In this document: positions 1 through 10,744 of the stretch, piece by piece
Layout of the letters: the number at the start of each line of letters is the position of its first letter
Position numbering within the stretch: the first letter of the stretch is position 1
Source of the DNA: Macrotis lagotis
Lineage: Eukaryota; Chordata; Mammalia; Peramelemorphia; Peramelidae
Direction of reading: 5' to 3'
Length of the DNA: 64,000 nucleotides
NCBI RefSeq assembly: GCF_037893015.1
Contig: NC_133665.1
Span: forward strand, 193,684,146-193,748,145
Position numbers and translations under genes: made by a program
Notes under the pieces: model-generated
Database searches by the model: none
What the model saw: the letters and a program-made list of their open reading frames with translations, nothing else
Told to the model about the DNA's origin: nothing

Positions 1-322
1 GTAACCTCAGGATAGAAGATAATTTGATTTCTTCCTCCTAATTTCATGACCTAAAGTTAGACAGCAGGTTGAGCACGTAGTGATGAAACTGGATGTACTT
101 CGTGGATGGGTCCCTTTGAGGTCCCAGCCTTCCCCATTTGAGTCCTGAGCATAGACTCTTCTTTGCTTCGGGATGTGCAGTCACCTGGGGTCATGGTTGT
201 AGCCTTTACTTCCCAGGGAACAGAGGTTCAGCTCACACTCTTCCATCTTCCCTCCTGGGTCACAGGGAAAACTGAGCAGGGCATAGAGTCCTTCACCAAT
301 ATGGTTTCTTTTGGTTTGAAAG

Positions 323-484
323 GAGCATCTGATGGATGATGGGCTTGACGATGAGAGTGAAGAGGATACTGGGGAGGATGCTAGTGCTGGGCCCCAGCCT
401 GGCCTTATGGCTTCAGCCTGGTCTTTTATCACCACCTTCTTTACTTCACTCATCCCGGAAGGGCCTCCCCAGGTTGCCAATTAG
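323..484 (+). CDS. HERPUD2: HERPUD2 last coding exon (C-terminus)
   Basis: The exon follows an acceptor (tttgaaag) and reads EHLMDDGLDDESEEDTGED, then ends in FTSLIPEGPPQVAN and a TAG stop at 482-484. This tail matches the C-terminus I recall for human HERPUD2; the paralogue HERPUD1 ends in LLPEGPPAIAN, so HERPUD2 fits better. HERPUD2 is a ubiquitin-like-domain membrane protein of the ER linked to ER-associated degradation. Only the acidic stretch and the conserved tail are here; the rest lies upstream of the window. Sequence before the acceptor is not coding, and no poly(A) tract follows the 3' UTR, which argues for a true terminal exon rather than a processed copy. The phase at the acceptor was not fixed. 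Confidence 0.87.
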   Translation, partial: EHLMDDGLDDESEEDTGEDASAGPQPGLMASAWSFITTFFTSLIPEGPPQVAN

Positions 485-1265
485 ACCTGACCACCTGTGC
501 CAGCTGAGAAAAGGACTCTACTGAGAAGTGGGATTGACTGGAGGGAAGTGTTTTAAATAACAGTGCAATTTCAAAAAAATTTATAACTTTCTTTTGATCA
601 TGTTGTAAAAAGGTGGTTTTTTTTTTCAGCTTCTCATGCACATGAATATTTTCAGCACAAATGAGTTACAAAATGTGCTTTTTTAAACATCCTTTGAGGA
701 GGAGCACAGTGTGACAATGTTGGTCTTCCATGTTTTATTCATTTCAATTATGGATATTATAGCAAGAAAAAAATTGTCGTTAGTGCATATTATTCCTTTA
801 AAGAGCTGTTTAAAGTATAAATGTCTCCAGCAAGAAGCCATGGGCCCTTGAGCAATGCGAAATTTGTGGAAACAAGCCCATTTTCTGTGAATGACCCTAA
901 AAGTTAAAAAAAAAGATTTTTCTATTTAGAATTTTTCCAAAGAATGCCCATGACACACAGTGTGCTAGCAGTCTCTTTTCTTCTGTCATATAGCAATAAG
1001 CCTTCCAAATGCTTGTTGAAAGTTACCATTTTTTAAACACATTTTCTGATGCCAGAATCAATTATGGAGATTTTCTTTTGTAGAATATACCCTTATTAAT
1101 TGGAACTAATCCTTTTAAAAGAAATAACAAGCAGCTCTTCAAGGGAATTAACAGTGACGTTTGATTCAGTACGAATGTTTGTTATATACAGTACTTTTTA
1201 TAAAATGAGATGTACTGGAAATCAATCCCTGTAATTAGTTTTTTTAATAAAAGGTCAATTCTAGT
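485..1265 (+). other. HERPUD2: HERPUD2 3' UTR with poly(A) signal
   Basis: About 780 bases of AT-rich non-coding sequence follow the HERPUD2 stop. An AATAAA signal lies at 1246-1251, with a GT-rich stretch just after it. The exact cleavage site is inferred. Confidence 0.7.
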
Positions 1266-1269
1266 AAAC

Positions 1270-2925
1270 TGTTTGTGGAATATTTATTTAATCGTTTTCA
1301 GTAGCTTGCTGCTATTCTTCAACCCTTATGTTATTCAGCATAATGGTCTAAGTGATGAGTGGGATAACTGATGGCTCAGATTCAGGGAGTGATGGTGAGG
1401 GGACCAATTGAATGCCGTACTGGAGAAAGCCATTTCTTCTCTATGGAGAAGCATTTTTGCCATACTCAAAAGTCCTGCTTAGTGGAGATAAGGATTTGGA
1501 GTTGAAGGTGCCATAGGTGAGTCAGTCTCCCATTCTTCGTGGTAGTGCTGGTTATAAGCTGTTCTTGTGTTGTCCTAATTTCCTCTTTTCAGGTCTTTGA
1601 GTTAACCTTTCATTCTTATGATAATCCACATTTACAATCATAAAATCTGATTGTTTCAGAGGGAGGGCCTCCTGATAACTGCAATTTGCTGATTTTAGTT
1701 TGTAGTTTAATTCCCTAATAACTTCCACATACGTGCTTCTATAAGGTCATGGTCTGATGCTTCATTGAGGTGGTCCGGGGTACTCAGAGGTTACCCAAGC
1801 ATATGGCATGCTCCGGCAGGTCTGCCAGCTTGGGAAGGGTTCCTGAACAGATGCAGCAACAGGCAAGTCTGTTGGGATAGGGCTTACCTAGCGAACTGCG
1901 GAAAGGTTCATCCCCAGGAGAGCATCACTTATGGCAACCTACCAAACAAGTGCCACTAGTGTTCTGTAGTGACAATGGTGAAGTGGTAGAAACACGTGCA
2001 GGAGAAGGAAGGAAACAAGTATTTCTTAAGGGCTTATTGTGCCAGATACTCAGCTGGGCCTTGTGGGTAGAATTAAAAGCAAAAAAGAAAGAGTCTCTGC
2101 CCTCAAGGAAGCTGCAGTCTGAGGAGGGGGAAGACAGTTGTAAAAAAGGGCAGAAGTTTGAAGGTGCCCAGAAGGTCCGGAATGCAGCCTAGAGGAGAAT
2201 GAAGGCCGACTGACCTGGACCCCTCCACAAAGTGGAAGCGCCAGAAGGACCTCGTCGGTGAGGAAGGTGTGCCAGCTTAACTGAGAGACGTTTCAAGGTG
2301 AGGTTGTTTCCAGGGTATAGAGGCCCCAGGAACTGAGGCAGAAGTTCTAGGGTCATGTCCTCTATGGGTGAACTTGGGTTCATTCCGCCTCCTCTTAACT
2401 TCAGTTGTCCTTGGATGACTGATAACGAGAGCAGCTCAGAGATGAAGTCCTACCATTCAAGAAGCAAGAAAAATCCTTAAGGTTTGTCTCTGGAGATGAT
2501 TTTACTGTTAGGACTGTGGTTGAAGTTGAAGAACTGTGTGATGGAGTGCCATATTGGACTGCAATGAATTATGAATGATGCCATGAAAAGGATACTGGCA
2601 TCCCAGACCTTTGGTTCTTCCTGTCATGATTCCTTGATTTGGACATGGAGGTCATGAGAGGAGGCAACCTAGTAAGGAAGAGATTTGACTGACTCAATTT
2701 TGTTAGCAAATGTCTATTAAAAACAGGAGACTTGGGCCTGATGCTTTGGCAGGAAAGCACAAGGATCCCTGGCAGCCTTGTGGCGGACCAAATATTGACT
2801 CTTTCTGGAAGAGAAGAATCTGAACGATATCCTGGTTGTAACAGACCATCTACACAGGCAGAATCCCTTCATCCTACTGAAAGGCTGAGGTAGTCTGATC
2901 ACATGGGTTGTTGCTGATTTTGTTT
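1270..2925. other. Intergenic stretch, nothing identified
   Basis: No convincing exon, RNA gene or repeat family was recognised here. The short open frames (up to 80 codons) show no familiar protein. Around 2020-2150 the text resembles a degraded mammal-wide repeat, but I could not name it. Confidence 0.4.
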
Positions 2926-2929
2926 AGTT

Positions 2930-3160
2930 GTTTTTCAGTTATGTTTGATTCTTTGTGACCTTTTTGGGGTTTTCTTGTTAAAGGTACTGGAGTGGTATTT
3001 TCCATCTTGTTTTACAAATAAGGAAACTGAGGCACACAGGGTTAATTGATTTGCCCAGGGTCACACAGTGAGACCAGATCTGAAATCAGGTCTTCTTGAT
3101 TCCAGGGCCAGCACTGCCTATATCCATTGTGCTGCCTAGCTGCCCTACCAAATGGGATTT
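2930..3160 (-). repeat. MAR1-type SINE
   Basis: On the - strand this reads as a tRNA-like head (ggcagctaggcagcac), a CORE-like centre (gggcaaatcaattaacc) and a tail resembling the 3' end of BovB RTE (seen on + as tgtttgattctttgtgacc). This layout is typical of MAR1 SINEs of marsupials. Confidence 0.7.
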
Positions 3161-3169
3161 TTCCTGGAT

Positions 3170-3765
3170 ATTGAGCTGTAGAGACCTTGAGAACAGACTA
3201 CTGCAGAGGACAGGGTGTCTTGAGCCTTTCAACTTCACACTGCCAAGAATCCTGAAAAACCCATGGCCTGGATCAGCATGTAGCACTTGTAGTCATTGAA
3301 TCTGTGAAAACACAGGCTCAGTTCCACGCCTGCTAATGTTTGGGTCCCTTTGATGAAGACAGAGAAAGCTCAAATCAGCATGTCTTCTCAGTGGAGAGAG
3401 CGTCCAATGAAGGCCTGGCCACAGCTTTTGCTCCTGTCAGAAACAAGGGGTGCTGTACTGATCATTTTTATGTTCACACCTTCAGTAAGGTGACAGTTCT
3501 GCTAAGGAATCATGGAGTACCTGGAAGACATGAGAGTGGGCTGATGGAAAGCCATGGCTCAACCAATACACAAACATCTCCCTTCTCTCCTTCCTACCCC
3601 AACTCGGAAAGAAAAACATAGGCAAATAACACTGAAGTCCAGCTGTCTTCTGCCCTCTGAGACCCTCCCCTCTCTGGCAGGAAGTGGGTAGCAGATTTCA
3701 TCATGAGTCCTCTGGAATCAGCTGGTGATCAAACCAGTTTTAAGTCTTGATTCCCTTAGAATCAT
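3170..3765. other. Intergenic stretch, nothing identified
   Basis: Non-repetitive looking sequence with one 93-codon open frame (3340-3621) that resembles no protein I know. No splice pattern or RNA fold was recognised. Confidence 0.35.
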
Positions 3766-3769
3766 CTTT

Positions 3770-4050
3770 TTACCATATTGTTGCTTTGTAAAAATTGTTT
3801 TCCTACTTCTGCTCGCTTAACTGCATCAGTTAATAAAATTCCAGATTTTTCTGAAACAATCTCCATCATTTCTTACAGTACAATAGTATTCTACTATATT
3901 CCGATACCATTAACTTGTCCAGCTATTCCCCAATTATAGGGCACCCCCTCAGATTGCCACTTCAAAAAGAGCAATAATATTTCCATACATCTTTTTTTTG
4001 GGGGGGGGGTTTGTTTTACATGGAGCTAATACTGCCATAAGTTGCCCTTC
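3770..4050 (-). repeat. L1 LINE fragment, antisense
   Basis: The + strand reads tccagctattccccaatta and then a section on leading zero-like spacing typical of marsupial L1 3' regions read in reverse. It ends near a T and G homopolymer run (about 3991-4010). Strongly degraded. Confidence 0.5.
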
Positions 4051-4139
4051 TCTTCTTCCCCTCTTATTTTCCTGTTGAGTGAAATGCATTTCTCCATCAA
4101 CTCGATCTTCCCTCCTTTGACCATGTCAGATGAGAGTGG

Positions 4140-4660
4140 GGTTCAAGTGTCAGCTGCTTCTCCTGTCCCCTCCTCACTGTATAAATATCTAATCGAATAG
4201 CCACGGGTGATAGTGACAGGTGGACACACCAAAGATGGATCAGCCATGTAAAGCACTTGGCAAACCCTCATACTGACCATCAACACCAAGGAAACAGGGT
4301 TTTGATTGGCCAGTAGAGCAGCATCCATAGTGGAACTGTGGATTCCAGCAAATGGAGAAATTCTAAAGCTGAGGATAAGTTCACTTGACCTGACCTAAAA
4401 AGTCTATTTTCCAGGAACGTACTCATAAATGATGAGGTTGATGCACATGCTGCCAGAACTATCTCAGTTTTTTGGAGAGACAACTGAAGGTCTATGATAT
4501 TGGTGAAGCCTAGAGCAGCGCCGTGCCAGGAAACAATCATTTCCAAATGAATTGTCTTAGGAAGATTGTGAGAATCACCTGGTCAGACAAGGCTCTGGAC
4601 CCTGAGGTCATTCCAACATTCCTGTGGGGAGCACAAGTCTGATGTCTGATTCCGTTGTGT
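4140..4660 (+). repeat. RTE-clade LINE fragment, sense
   Basis: Translation gives SRNVLINDEVDAHAARTISVF and LRKIVRITWSDKALDPEVI in shifting frames. These match the distal end of RTE-like reverse transcriptases (the DKFTYLGS, IDDEVNARIAKAS and RRLLKIKWQDKIPDTEVL blocks). Several stops and frame shifts show it is dead. Confidence 0.6.
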
Positions 4661-5019
4661 GAATACCCAGTGGATTTGGGTCTAAAAATGATTTTATGGA
4701 GAATTTGTCCGAGGCAGGTGTTCCTGTGGAGGTCAGAAGCACTACCAATGCACTCTGAAAGTCGGGTGGAAACCCTGACCCGGGACCACCCAGCATCCAC
4801 TCCAAATGTTCATTTGTGCCTGATGTGGGGGAGACCCCCAAATCCTCCAGGACAAAGGGCAAACAACAACAGGGGAACACTGATGATGATAGGAGATGAT
4901 TTCCCTAAACCTTCCTTTCCCTTCCCCTTACAGTATATTCCTATTTTCTTGTAAGATCATTAATACATGATGCTGATGAGCTAACTTTTTTTAGTTGTGC
5001 AGTAGGCACTGTCTGAAGC

Positions 5020-5320
5020 ATGTTTGTGGTTTAGCTGCAAATCATATTGAACTCTTCATGACTCCATTCTGGCTTTTCTTGGCAAAGATACTGGAGTGTT
5101 TTGTTTTCATTTTACAGAAAAGGAAACCGAGGCTAAGCACATTATATTATCTAAATTAATCCTTACAGAATTCATGAAGGCAGGTGCTGCTGTTATCCCC
5201 CAGAGGTGAAGTGGCTTGCCCAGGGTCATATAGCTAGAAAGTGACTGAGACCAGATATGAACTTCCCAACTCCAAGCCCACCACTCTCTGCTCAGCGGTG
5301 CTTTCTGACTTCACCTAGAA
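5020..5320 (-). repeat. MAR1-type SINE, degraded
   Basis: On + the segment reads tggcaaagatactggagtg and then cattttacagaaaaggaaac, ending in a tRNA-like head in reverse. These are marks of MAR1 in antisense. The middle is interrupted by unrelated sequence. Confidence 0.55.
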
Positions 5321-5387
5321 TGTGAATGTTCCCAGAAAACAGTTTTCCTTGGTCCTAAACCTCCTGATTCCCCCCCAGAGGACATCC

Positions 5388-5545
5388 TTTTTTTTTTTTT
5401 TTTTTGCAAGGCAACGGGGTTCAGTGGCTTGCCCAAGGCCACACAGCTAGGTAATTATTAAGTGTTTGAGGTCAGATTTGAACTCAGGTATTCCTGATTC
5501 CAGGGCTGGTGCTCTTATCCACTGCACCACCTAGCCGGCCCTGAG
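5388..5545 (-). repeat. tRNA-derived SINE (WSINE1/SINE1_MD-like), antisense
   Basis: A poly-T run leads into gcaaggcaacggggttcagt, then agctaggtaattattaagtg, and ends in ccactgcaccacctagc. In reverse this is the tRNA-like SINE with a B box (ttcaaat) and A box (ggtggtgcagtgg). Confidence 0.85.
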
Positions 5546-5554
5546 GACACCCTT

Positions 5555-7825
5555 CTTCCCAGCACTGATGGCAGCGGCTGTGCCCAGGACACTGTTCCCC
5601 ATGGCCACCCTTCCAAGTTCTCTCCCTTTATCAGCAGTGACCTCTGCTTGGAGCTTAATGCTCTTCATGTCCAAACCTGGGAGCTATTTACCAGACCCCT
5701 CCCCTCATCAGGTTGCTCCCCTTTTTTCCTTAATTAGTTTAATAGATTTACAGGTTTTCTTTCCTCCTGACCTTTGCCCTTGGCCTAGAGTACGTGGACA
5801 TAAGGAATGATACTCATCCATGAGCTACTCCTTCACCTACCCTCAGACACAAGTCCACAACCTCCATGGTCAGGAATTCTTAATTCCCCTAACAAATTGA
5901 ACATTTTTTTTTGACTTTTTCTCCTTTTCTGCCTTCCCTTACATAAGCCTGTTCATCCACAGCATGACTGCTAATCTCTTCACCCCTCACTTCTCTTCTC
6001 ATTTTGTTTCTTTGGTGAACCATTATTTAACTTTACACTCTCCCCTTATCTTGAATCCCTGGCCCCTTAAATTGTTGATTATATCCACCCAGGTCCCAGC
6101 TTTATTCACTCCCACTATTGATCGTCTTTGAGCCAATAGATTCATGTGCTTTGAAGGAAGGTGGAGACCATCACCCAGCTGTTTTGATAGAGTCCACAAT
6201 GAATTCATGTTACCCGGCTGCTAGGCAATACTACTGCACCCCTTTATCAACTTGCTCCCATTCTTCCCAGCAGCTCCTCCAAGCCTTCTCCCTCCTCAAA
6301 CCTCTCATAGTTTACCCTCCCCCAACCCTCTCCGCTGAGCATCTGGCTCCTATTTTACAGAGCAAGTTGAGGCCATTTGCTGTGGGTTCCCCCCCTTCCC
6401 CTCTTACCTCTTATTACTCAGACCCTTCTGTTTTACTTCACCCTGTCTCACCCGATGAGGTGGTCTTACTTCTGACCAATGCCAACCCCTCCACCTACTT
6501 GATCCCATTCCTTCATTCTTTTCCCGATTGCCCCCTCAAGTCCTCACTCACATTTTCAATCTGACACTTCCCTACTGTCTCCCCAACCTAGAACAACCCT
6601 CACCTGACCCTTCCATCCCCACAAACATCCTATATCTCTTTTGTTCTTTATACTTAACCTTTCCCAAACGAGTGGTTACCATAAAGGCCTCCATATTCTC
6701 TCTTGTCTTTCTCTTCTCAACCCCTTACAGTCTGGCTTCTGACCTTATCCTCCATCCATCAGAACTGCCCTCTCCCAGCTTACTGATGACCTTCTCACTG
6801 CCACATCCAAAGGACTCCATCCTCCTCCTTCACCTCTCTGTAACCTTTGGTCCTGTGATCCCTTCCCCGACTTTGTTCTGTTCCCCCCCAAACACCCCTC
6901 TCTAGCTCACACCCACCAATTATGGTTTTCCTAGAAGGTTCTGTCCTGAGTCGTCTCGACCTCCCCTTTTCTCCTCTTGGCAATCTCCCTCAGCTCCCCT
7001 GTAATTGGTGACCCATGTCTGTGCTTTTCCTGCCTTGAGCTCTTTTTGTTGCAGAGATGCCTCTTCAATGGCTTTTTAATTTTTTTTATTTATTTAAGGC
7101 AATGGAGTTAAGTGACTTGTCCAAGGTCACTCATTTAGGCAATCCTGTATCTGAAGTCAGATTGCTATCTTGAACTGGTTGTCCAGTAAACAATTCAAAC
7201 TGACCGAAGCAGAGCTCATTCTCTTTCCCTCTTCCTTCTTTAAGACCAAACTGTTGTCAAGGGCAGTGATCTCCCCTTTGAGTATTTGTCCACCCTGCAG
7301 GCCCTCAGCCTCACAGTTGAATAGCTGCTACCCAAGTCTCCTCCCCACTCTAAGGTTACATCCTCCTTTTAGCCACTAAAGTGATTTTTTCAAAACACAG
7401 ATCTGACTGTCTCCCTCTACTCAAGCAACTCCAGTGGGTGCCCCTGTCAGCCCTGCACACCCTGCTGGGCCTCATTCCCTCCTCCTTCCCCAGGGACACT
7501 GGCCTGTTCCACAAACAAGACTGGAGCTCTTGGATCCACTCATGCAGACCATACCTGGACCACTCTCTGCGCCCCCCACACTCCTGGTTTTAAGTGACAG
7601 CCAACATTTTAGTTTGTATAGGAACACTTTCTCTGAATTCACACTTGCCCTCTGTTTAGGACTCTCTGTAGTTAGCTAGCTTTGTACATATTTGTTTGTA
7701 TATGATCTCCCCCTTTAGATTGTAAGCTCTGGGAGGGCAGAGGTAATGGTGCATCTCTGACACAGTACAGAGCTTGGCAGATAGTAGGTGTCTAATAAAT
7801 GTTTATTGATAGATTGAATCACTGG
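5555..7825 (+). repeat. L2/CR1-clade LINE, long degraded copy
   Basis: Read in shifting frames the segment keeps reverse-transcriptase landmarks: RLPPQVLTHIFNLTLPYCLP, then LQSGF near 6730, a TALSQLTDDLLTATSKGLH-like run near 6770, and LSRLDLPFSPLGNLPQL near 6940. The distal part at 7380-7600 gives KHRSDCLPLLKQLQWVPLSA. It ends in an L2-like 3' terminus with a gattgtaagctctgggag block and aataaatgtttattga at about 7795. Many stops and frame shifts are present. A partial SINE lies inside it at about 7060-7170. Confidence 0.75.
7065..7172 (-). repeat. tRNA-derived SINE fragment inside the L2-like LINE
   Basis: The + text aaggcaatggagttaagtga followed by cttgtccaaggtcactc is the 3' half of the marsupial tRNA SINE in reverse. 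Its head is missing. Confidence 0.6.
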
Positions 7826-7949
7826 CAGGCCTTATTAGTCTCAGTCTCCCTTAGAAACCCCTGAAGACTGATCCTAGGTAGCATTTCCCCATATTTTAAA
7901 TATAAAGTTTATCCTTATTGAATCTCTTATGATTTTAATTTGTATTTAC

Positions 7950-9628
7950 TTTTTCATGATAGTTTTACCCCTTGTGGTTGAACTTCAGAGTTCCTACATA
8001 GCTCTGGTCTTTCATCAGGAAAGCTGGGAAGGCCTGTGTTATACTCCATTTTGTTGGGCAAGTTATTATGGGTCATAATCCCTATGTTTCCCCTTCTGCA
8101 ATAGAAATCCAAGTTCTCTGCTCCTTTACAGTAGTGCCTACTAAATGGCTCCTGAAGACTTGAATCTTTTCTTTCTGGTTGCCGGCAGCAACCTTTAACC
8201 TGAAAGTTCTAGATTTTGACTGTGTTGTTTCTGGAGTTTTCATTTTCTAGTTCTTTTGGGAGATGGCTGTCAGATTCTATTTCCTTTTTGCCCTCTGGTT
8301 CTAAGAAATCTGGGCAGGTTTTTTTTTTTTTTTTTTAAGATTACTTGCAATAGGTTGTCTAGTCTCTTTTTATGGACATGGAATTCAGGTAGTCCCATGA
8401 GTCTTAAATAGATGTTCTTCAGGTTAGTTATTTTTCCAACTTTACTATAGATAGTGCAACTACTGTAGGCTGGGCACATTGTTAGAATGCCAAAAATACA
8501 CTTGCCAAAAAAAAGTCTTTTATGGAAAAATCTATTTTTTAGATTATTTTTACTACGAAATATCTTTTTATTTTTTTCAGTCTTGACTTTATTTTAGTAT
8601 TATTTGTTGCCTCATATAATCGTTTTCTGCTGGGCTCATTCTAACTTACTGTTTTTTGTTGCTTGGGCAACAAGCTGTTCATTCTCTTTCCAGTTCTTTC
8701 TTCTATAGCTCTATTCCTTTTCCAGTTTTTTCCTTGCATTCCTGTTTTAACTTGTTTAACTTAAAAAAAATTAAAACTCTTTTATCTTCATCTTTTCTCG
8801 GACTCCAATAGAATTTTTGCCCAAGCTGTGTTTTTCTCTGAGGCTTTGCTTGTGGATCTTCTGGGTTTGTGCCCCGACTGGTGTCCCTGCCACTGTAATC
8901 TCTCTTCATGGTATGTTTTTTTCCTTGTTTGTCAGCCTACACCCTGATTTTGGACTCAGTATCAGCACTTGTGGAGGTTAGGTCTGGGGCTAGGAGTCTG
9001 CTGCTTTCTCACGGTGTTGTGTATTGGGTTATTCAGGCTGGGGACCCATCAGCTTTCAGTGCTCCCAAAGTGGTTTTATCCAGGGTGGTGTCTGATTGCC
9101 AGCCCACAGTCTGAGGACCAGTGTTTTGGTCAGAGCACCAATAAACTGGTGTTGGACTCAAGTCAGCTGGGGGTCTCTGTTGGTTTGGAGCTCCCCTTTG
9201 GTCTGAGATAGAAGTTGTCCCTGAGGTCTGAGCCAGATGGCTGCTCCTGGCTTCTGAGCTTCCTCCTTTAGGGGTGCAGGGCCTCTCCGCTCAGAGTGCC
9301 ACTCCCCTTTAATGGTCCCCTTCTCAGTCCTCCCTGGATCTCTCACCTGCCTGCTGGTTGTCACACTTCTCTATCACAGTGTCCCACTGTGGACTCCTGG
9401 GCCACTGGAGTGTTTCTGACCTAAACCTGTCCCCAGTGTCCACAGACATCCCCACCCATCTCCCTATGCTGACCTGGGCTAGACCAATGACTCCCTGTGG
9501 CCTTTTCTGGATTTCCCCATCAGGCTCCGGTCTGGTGCATTTTCTAGATCTGTTTGGAGAAGTTTGTGGAGTGGAGCTCACTGCCTTCTTTCCTACCACT
9601 CTGCCATACTTCTCTGCCCCCCCCCCCC
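7950..9628 (-). repeat. L1 LINE 5' part (5' UTR and ORF1 start), antisense
   Basis: On the - strand a frame at 8909-8703 begins MKRDYSGRDTSRGTNPEDP and runs on through a charged, Lys- and Glu-rich region, as marsupial L1 ORF1 does. Further on, 8479-8270 gives NIYLRLMGLPEFHVHKKRL, which resembles the ORF1 RNA-binding region. Upstream of ORF1 (8910-9628) is GC-richer sequence ending next to gtatggcagagtggtagg in reverse, like an L1 5' UTR start. The copy lacks ORF2. Confidence 0.6.
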
Positions 9629-9629
9629 A

Positions 9630-10150
9630 ATTATGATTAACTTAACCAGAAAAACGGAGTATAATTCTATGGGGGGGGGGGGGGATGGATCTTAAATGAA
9701 ATCAAGGACTTCCAGGCTTTCCTGATGAAAAGACCAGAGCAGCCTAGAAACTCTGCAGTGCAAAGACAGGAGTGAAGAAAAACATGAAAAGATGAACATG
9801 AGTCAGAAATCACAAGCATCTGAACAGGGAGTCTAATATGGACAGATGATCCATGTGTCCCCTTGGAACCCTCTCATCATCTGGAGAGCATCATGAGACA
9901 GGGTCTGGGAGGGGTTCTGTTAGGGGTTCTCTTATGACTTAAGAGAAGATGGAGAGAGAAGGAAAGAAATACACTGGGGGATGGGGAACACAAGAGGCTC
10001 ACTATACATGGGGGGAGGTGGCTAACCCTTGAACTTCATTCATCTAAAACCAGGATGGAAAAATCAAATCCAAACACAGAATCAGTCCGGAAAGGCATTC
10101 CCTTCCCCAATAAGAAGGGAAAAGAGGGAAATAGAGGGAGAGTAGACCAT
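9630..10150. repeat. Unclassified repeat-like stretch with C and G runs
   Basis: A C run (about 9618-9628) and a G run (about 9672-9684) flank purine-rich text including gatgaaaagaccagagcagc, a phrase I associate with repeated marsupial DNA. I could not assign a family. Confidence 0.35.
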
Positions 10151-10159
10151 GGGAGGGAT

Positions 10160-10735
10160 TGGTCCTAAGTCAAACTAATGATGTACAAAAATATTTTCAA
10201 CTCTTTTTGAGGTGGCAAAGAATAGGGAGAGGATGCACTTCAATTAGGGAATGGATAGACAAGCAATGGTATCTGACTGTGATGGAATACTATGGTGCAG
10301 TAAGAAATGAGGAGCATCATAGTTTGAGAAAAACTGGGGAAGACTTTGGTAAGCAGAATCCTGAGAACATTTGGGGGAAGGGAATAAGCATTCATGAAGC
10401 TCCCACTGTGCTGGGATGTGCCAAGTGCTTTACAAATACCTCATTTGATCCTTTAAAAACAACTTTGAAAGAATTAGCCAATCTGATCAATACTAAATCC
10501 CCAGAGTTCCAGAGGACTCCTGATGGGTTCTGCTGTCCACCTGATAGAGGGCAGATGGAAGCATGGAGTTTTTGGACATGACCAGTGTAGAAAGTGGTTT
10601 TGTTTGATGATGACCTTGTTTTTCTTTCATTCTTAATGAAAAGGTGGGGGAGGAGGGTGGTTGGGGTGGGTGGGAGAGAAAGCAGATTTGTGAGTGACTG
10701 AAAAAATAAAATCATTTTTTAAGAGTTCCTCTTGT
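10160..10735 (+). repeat. L1 LINE 3' tail with a MIR-like insert
   Basis: The frame from 10159 includes SIREWIDKQWYLTVMEYYGA, the usual translated tail of marsupial L1 copies. A MIR-like piece (gtgccaagtgctttacaaat) sits at about 10390-10470, and the tail resumes to the terminal aaaaaataaaatcattt. Confidence 0.65.
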
Positions 10736-10744
10736 GTAAACTAT

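Noticed and set aside
323-1251. HERPUD2 piece as a processed pseudogene
   Set aside because: The reading frame is intact, non-coding sequence precedes a splice acceptor, and there is no poly(A) tract or target-site repeat.
6118-6905. 148- and 125-codon + strand frames
   Set aside because: They are fragments of a decayed L2-like LINE, not host genes.
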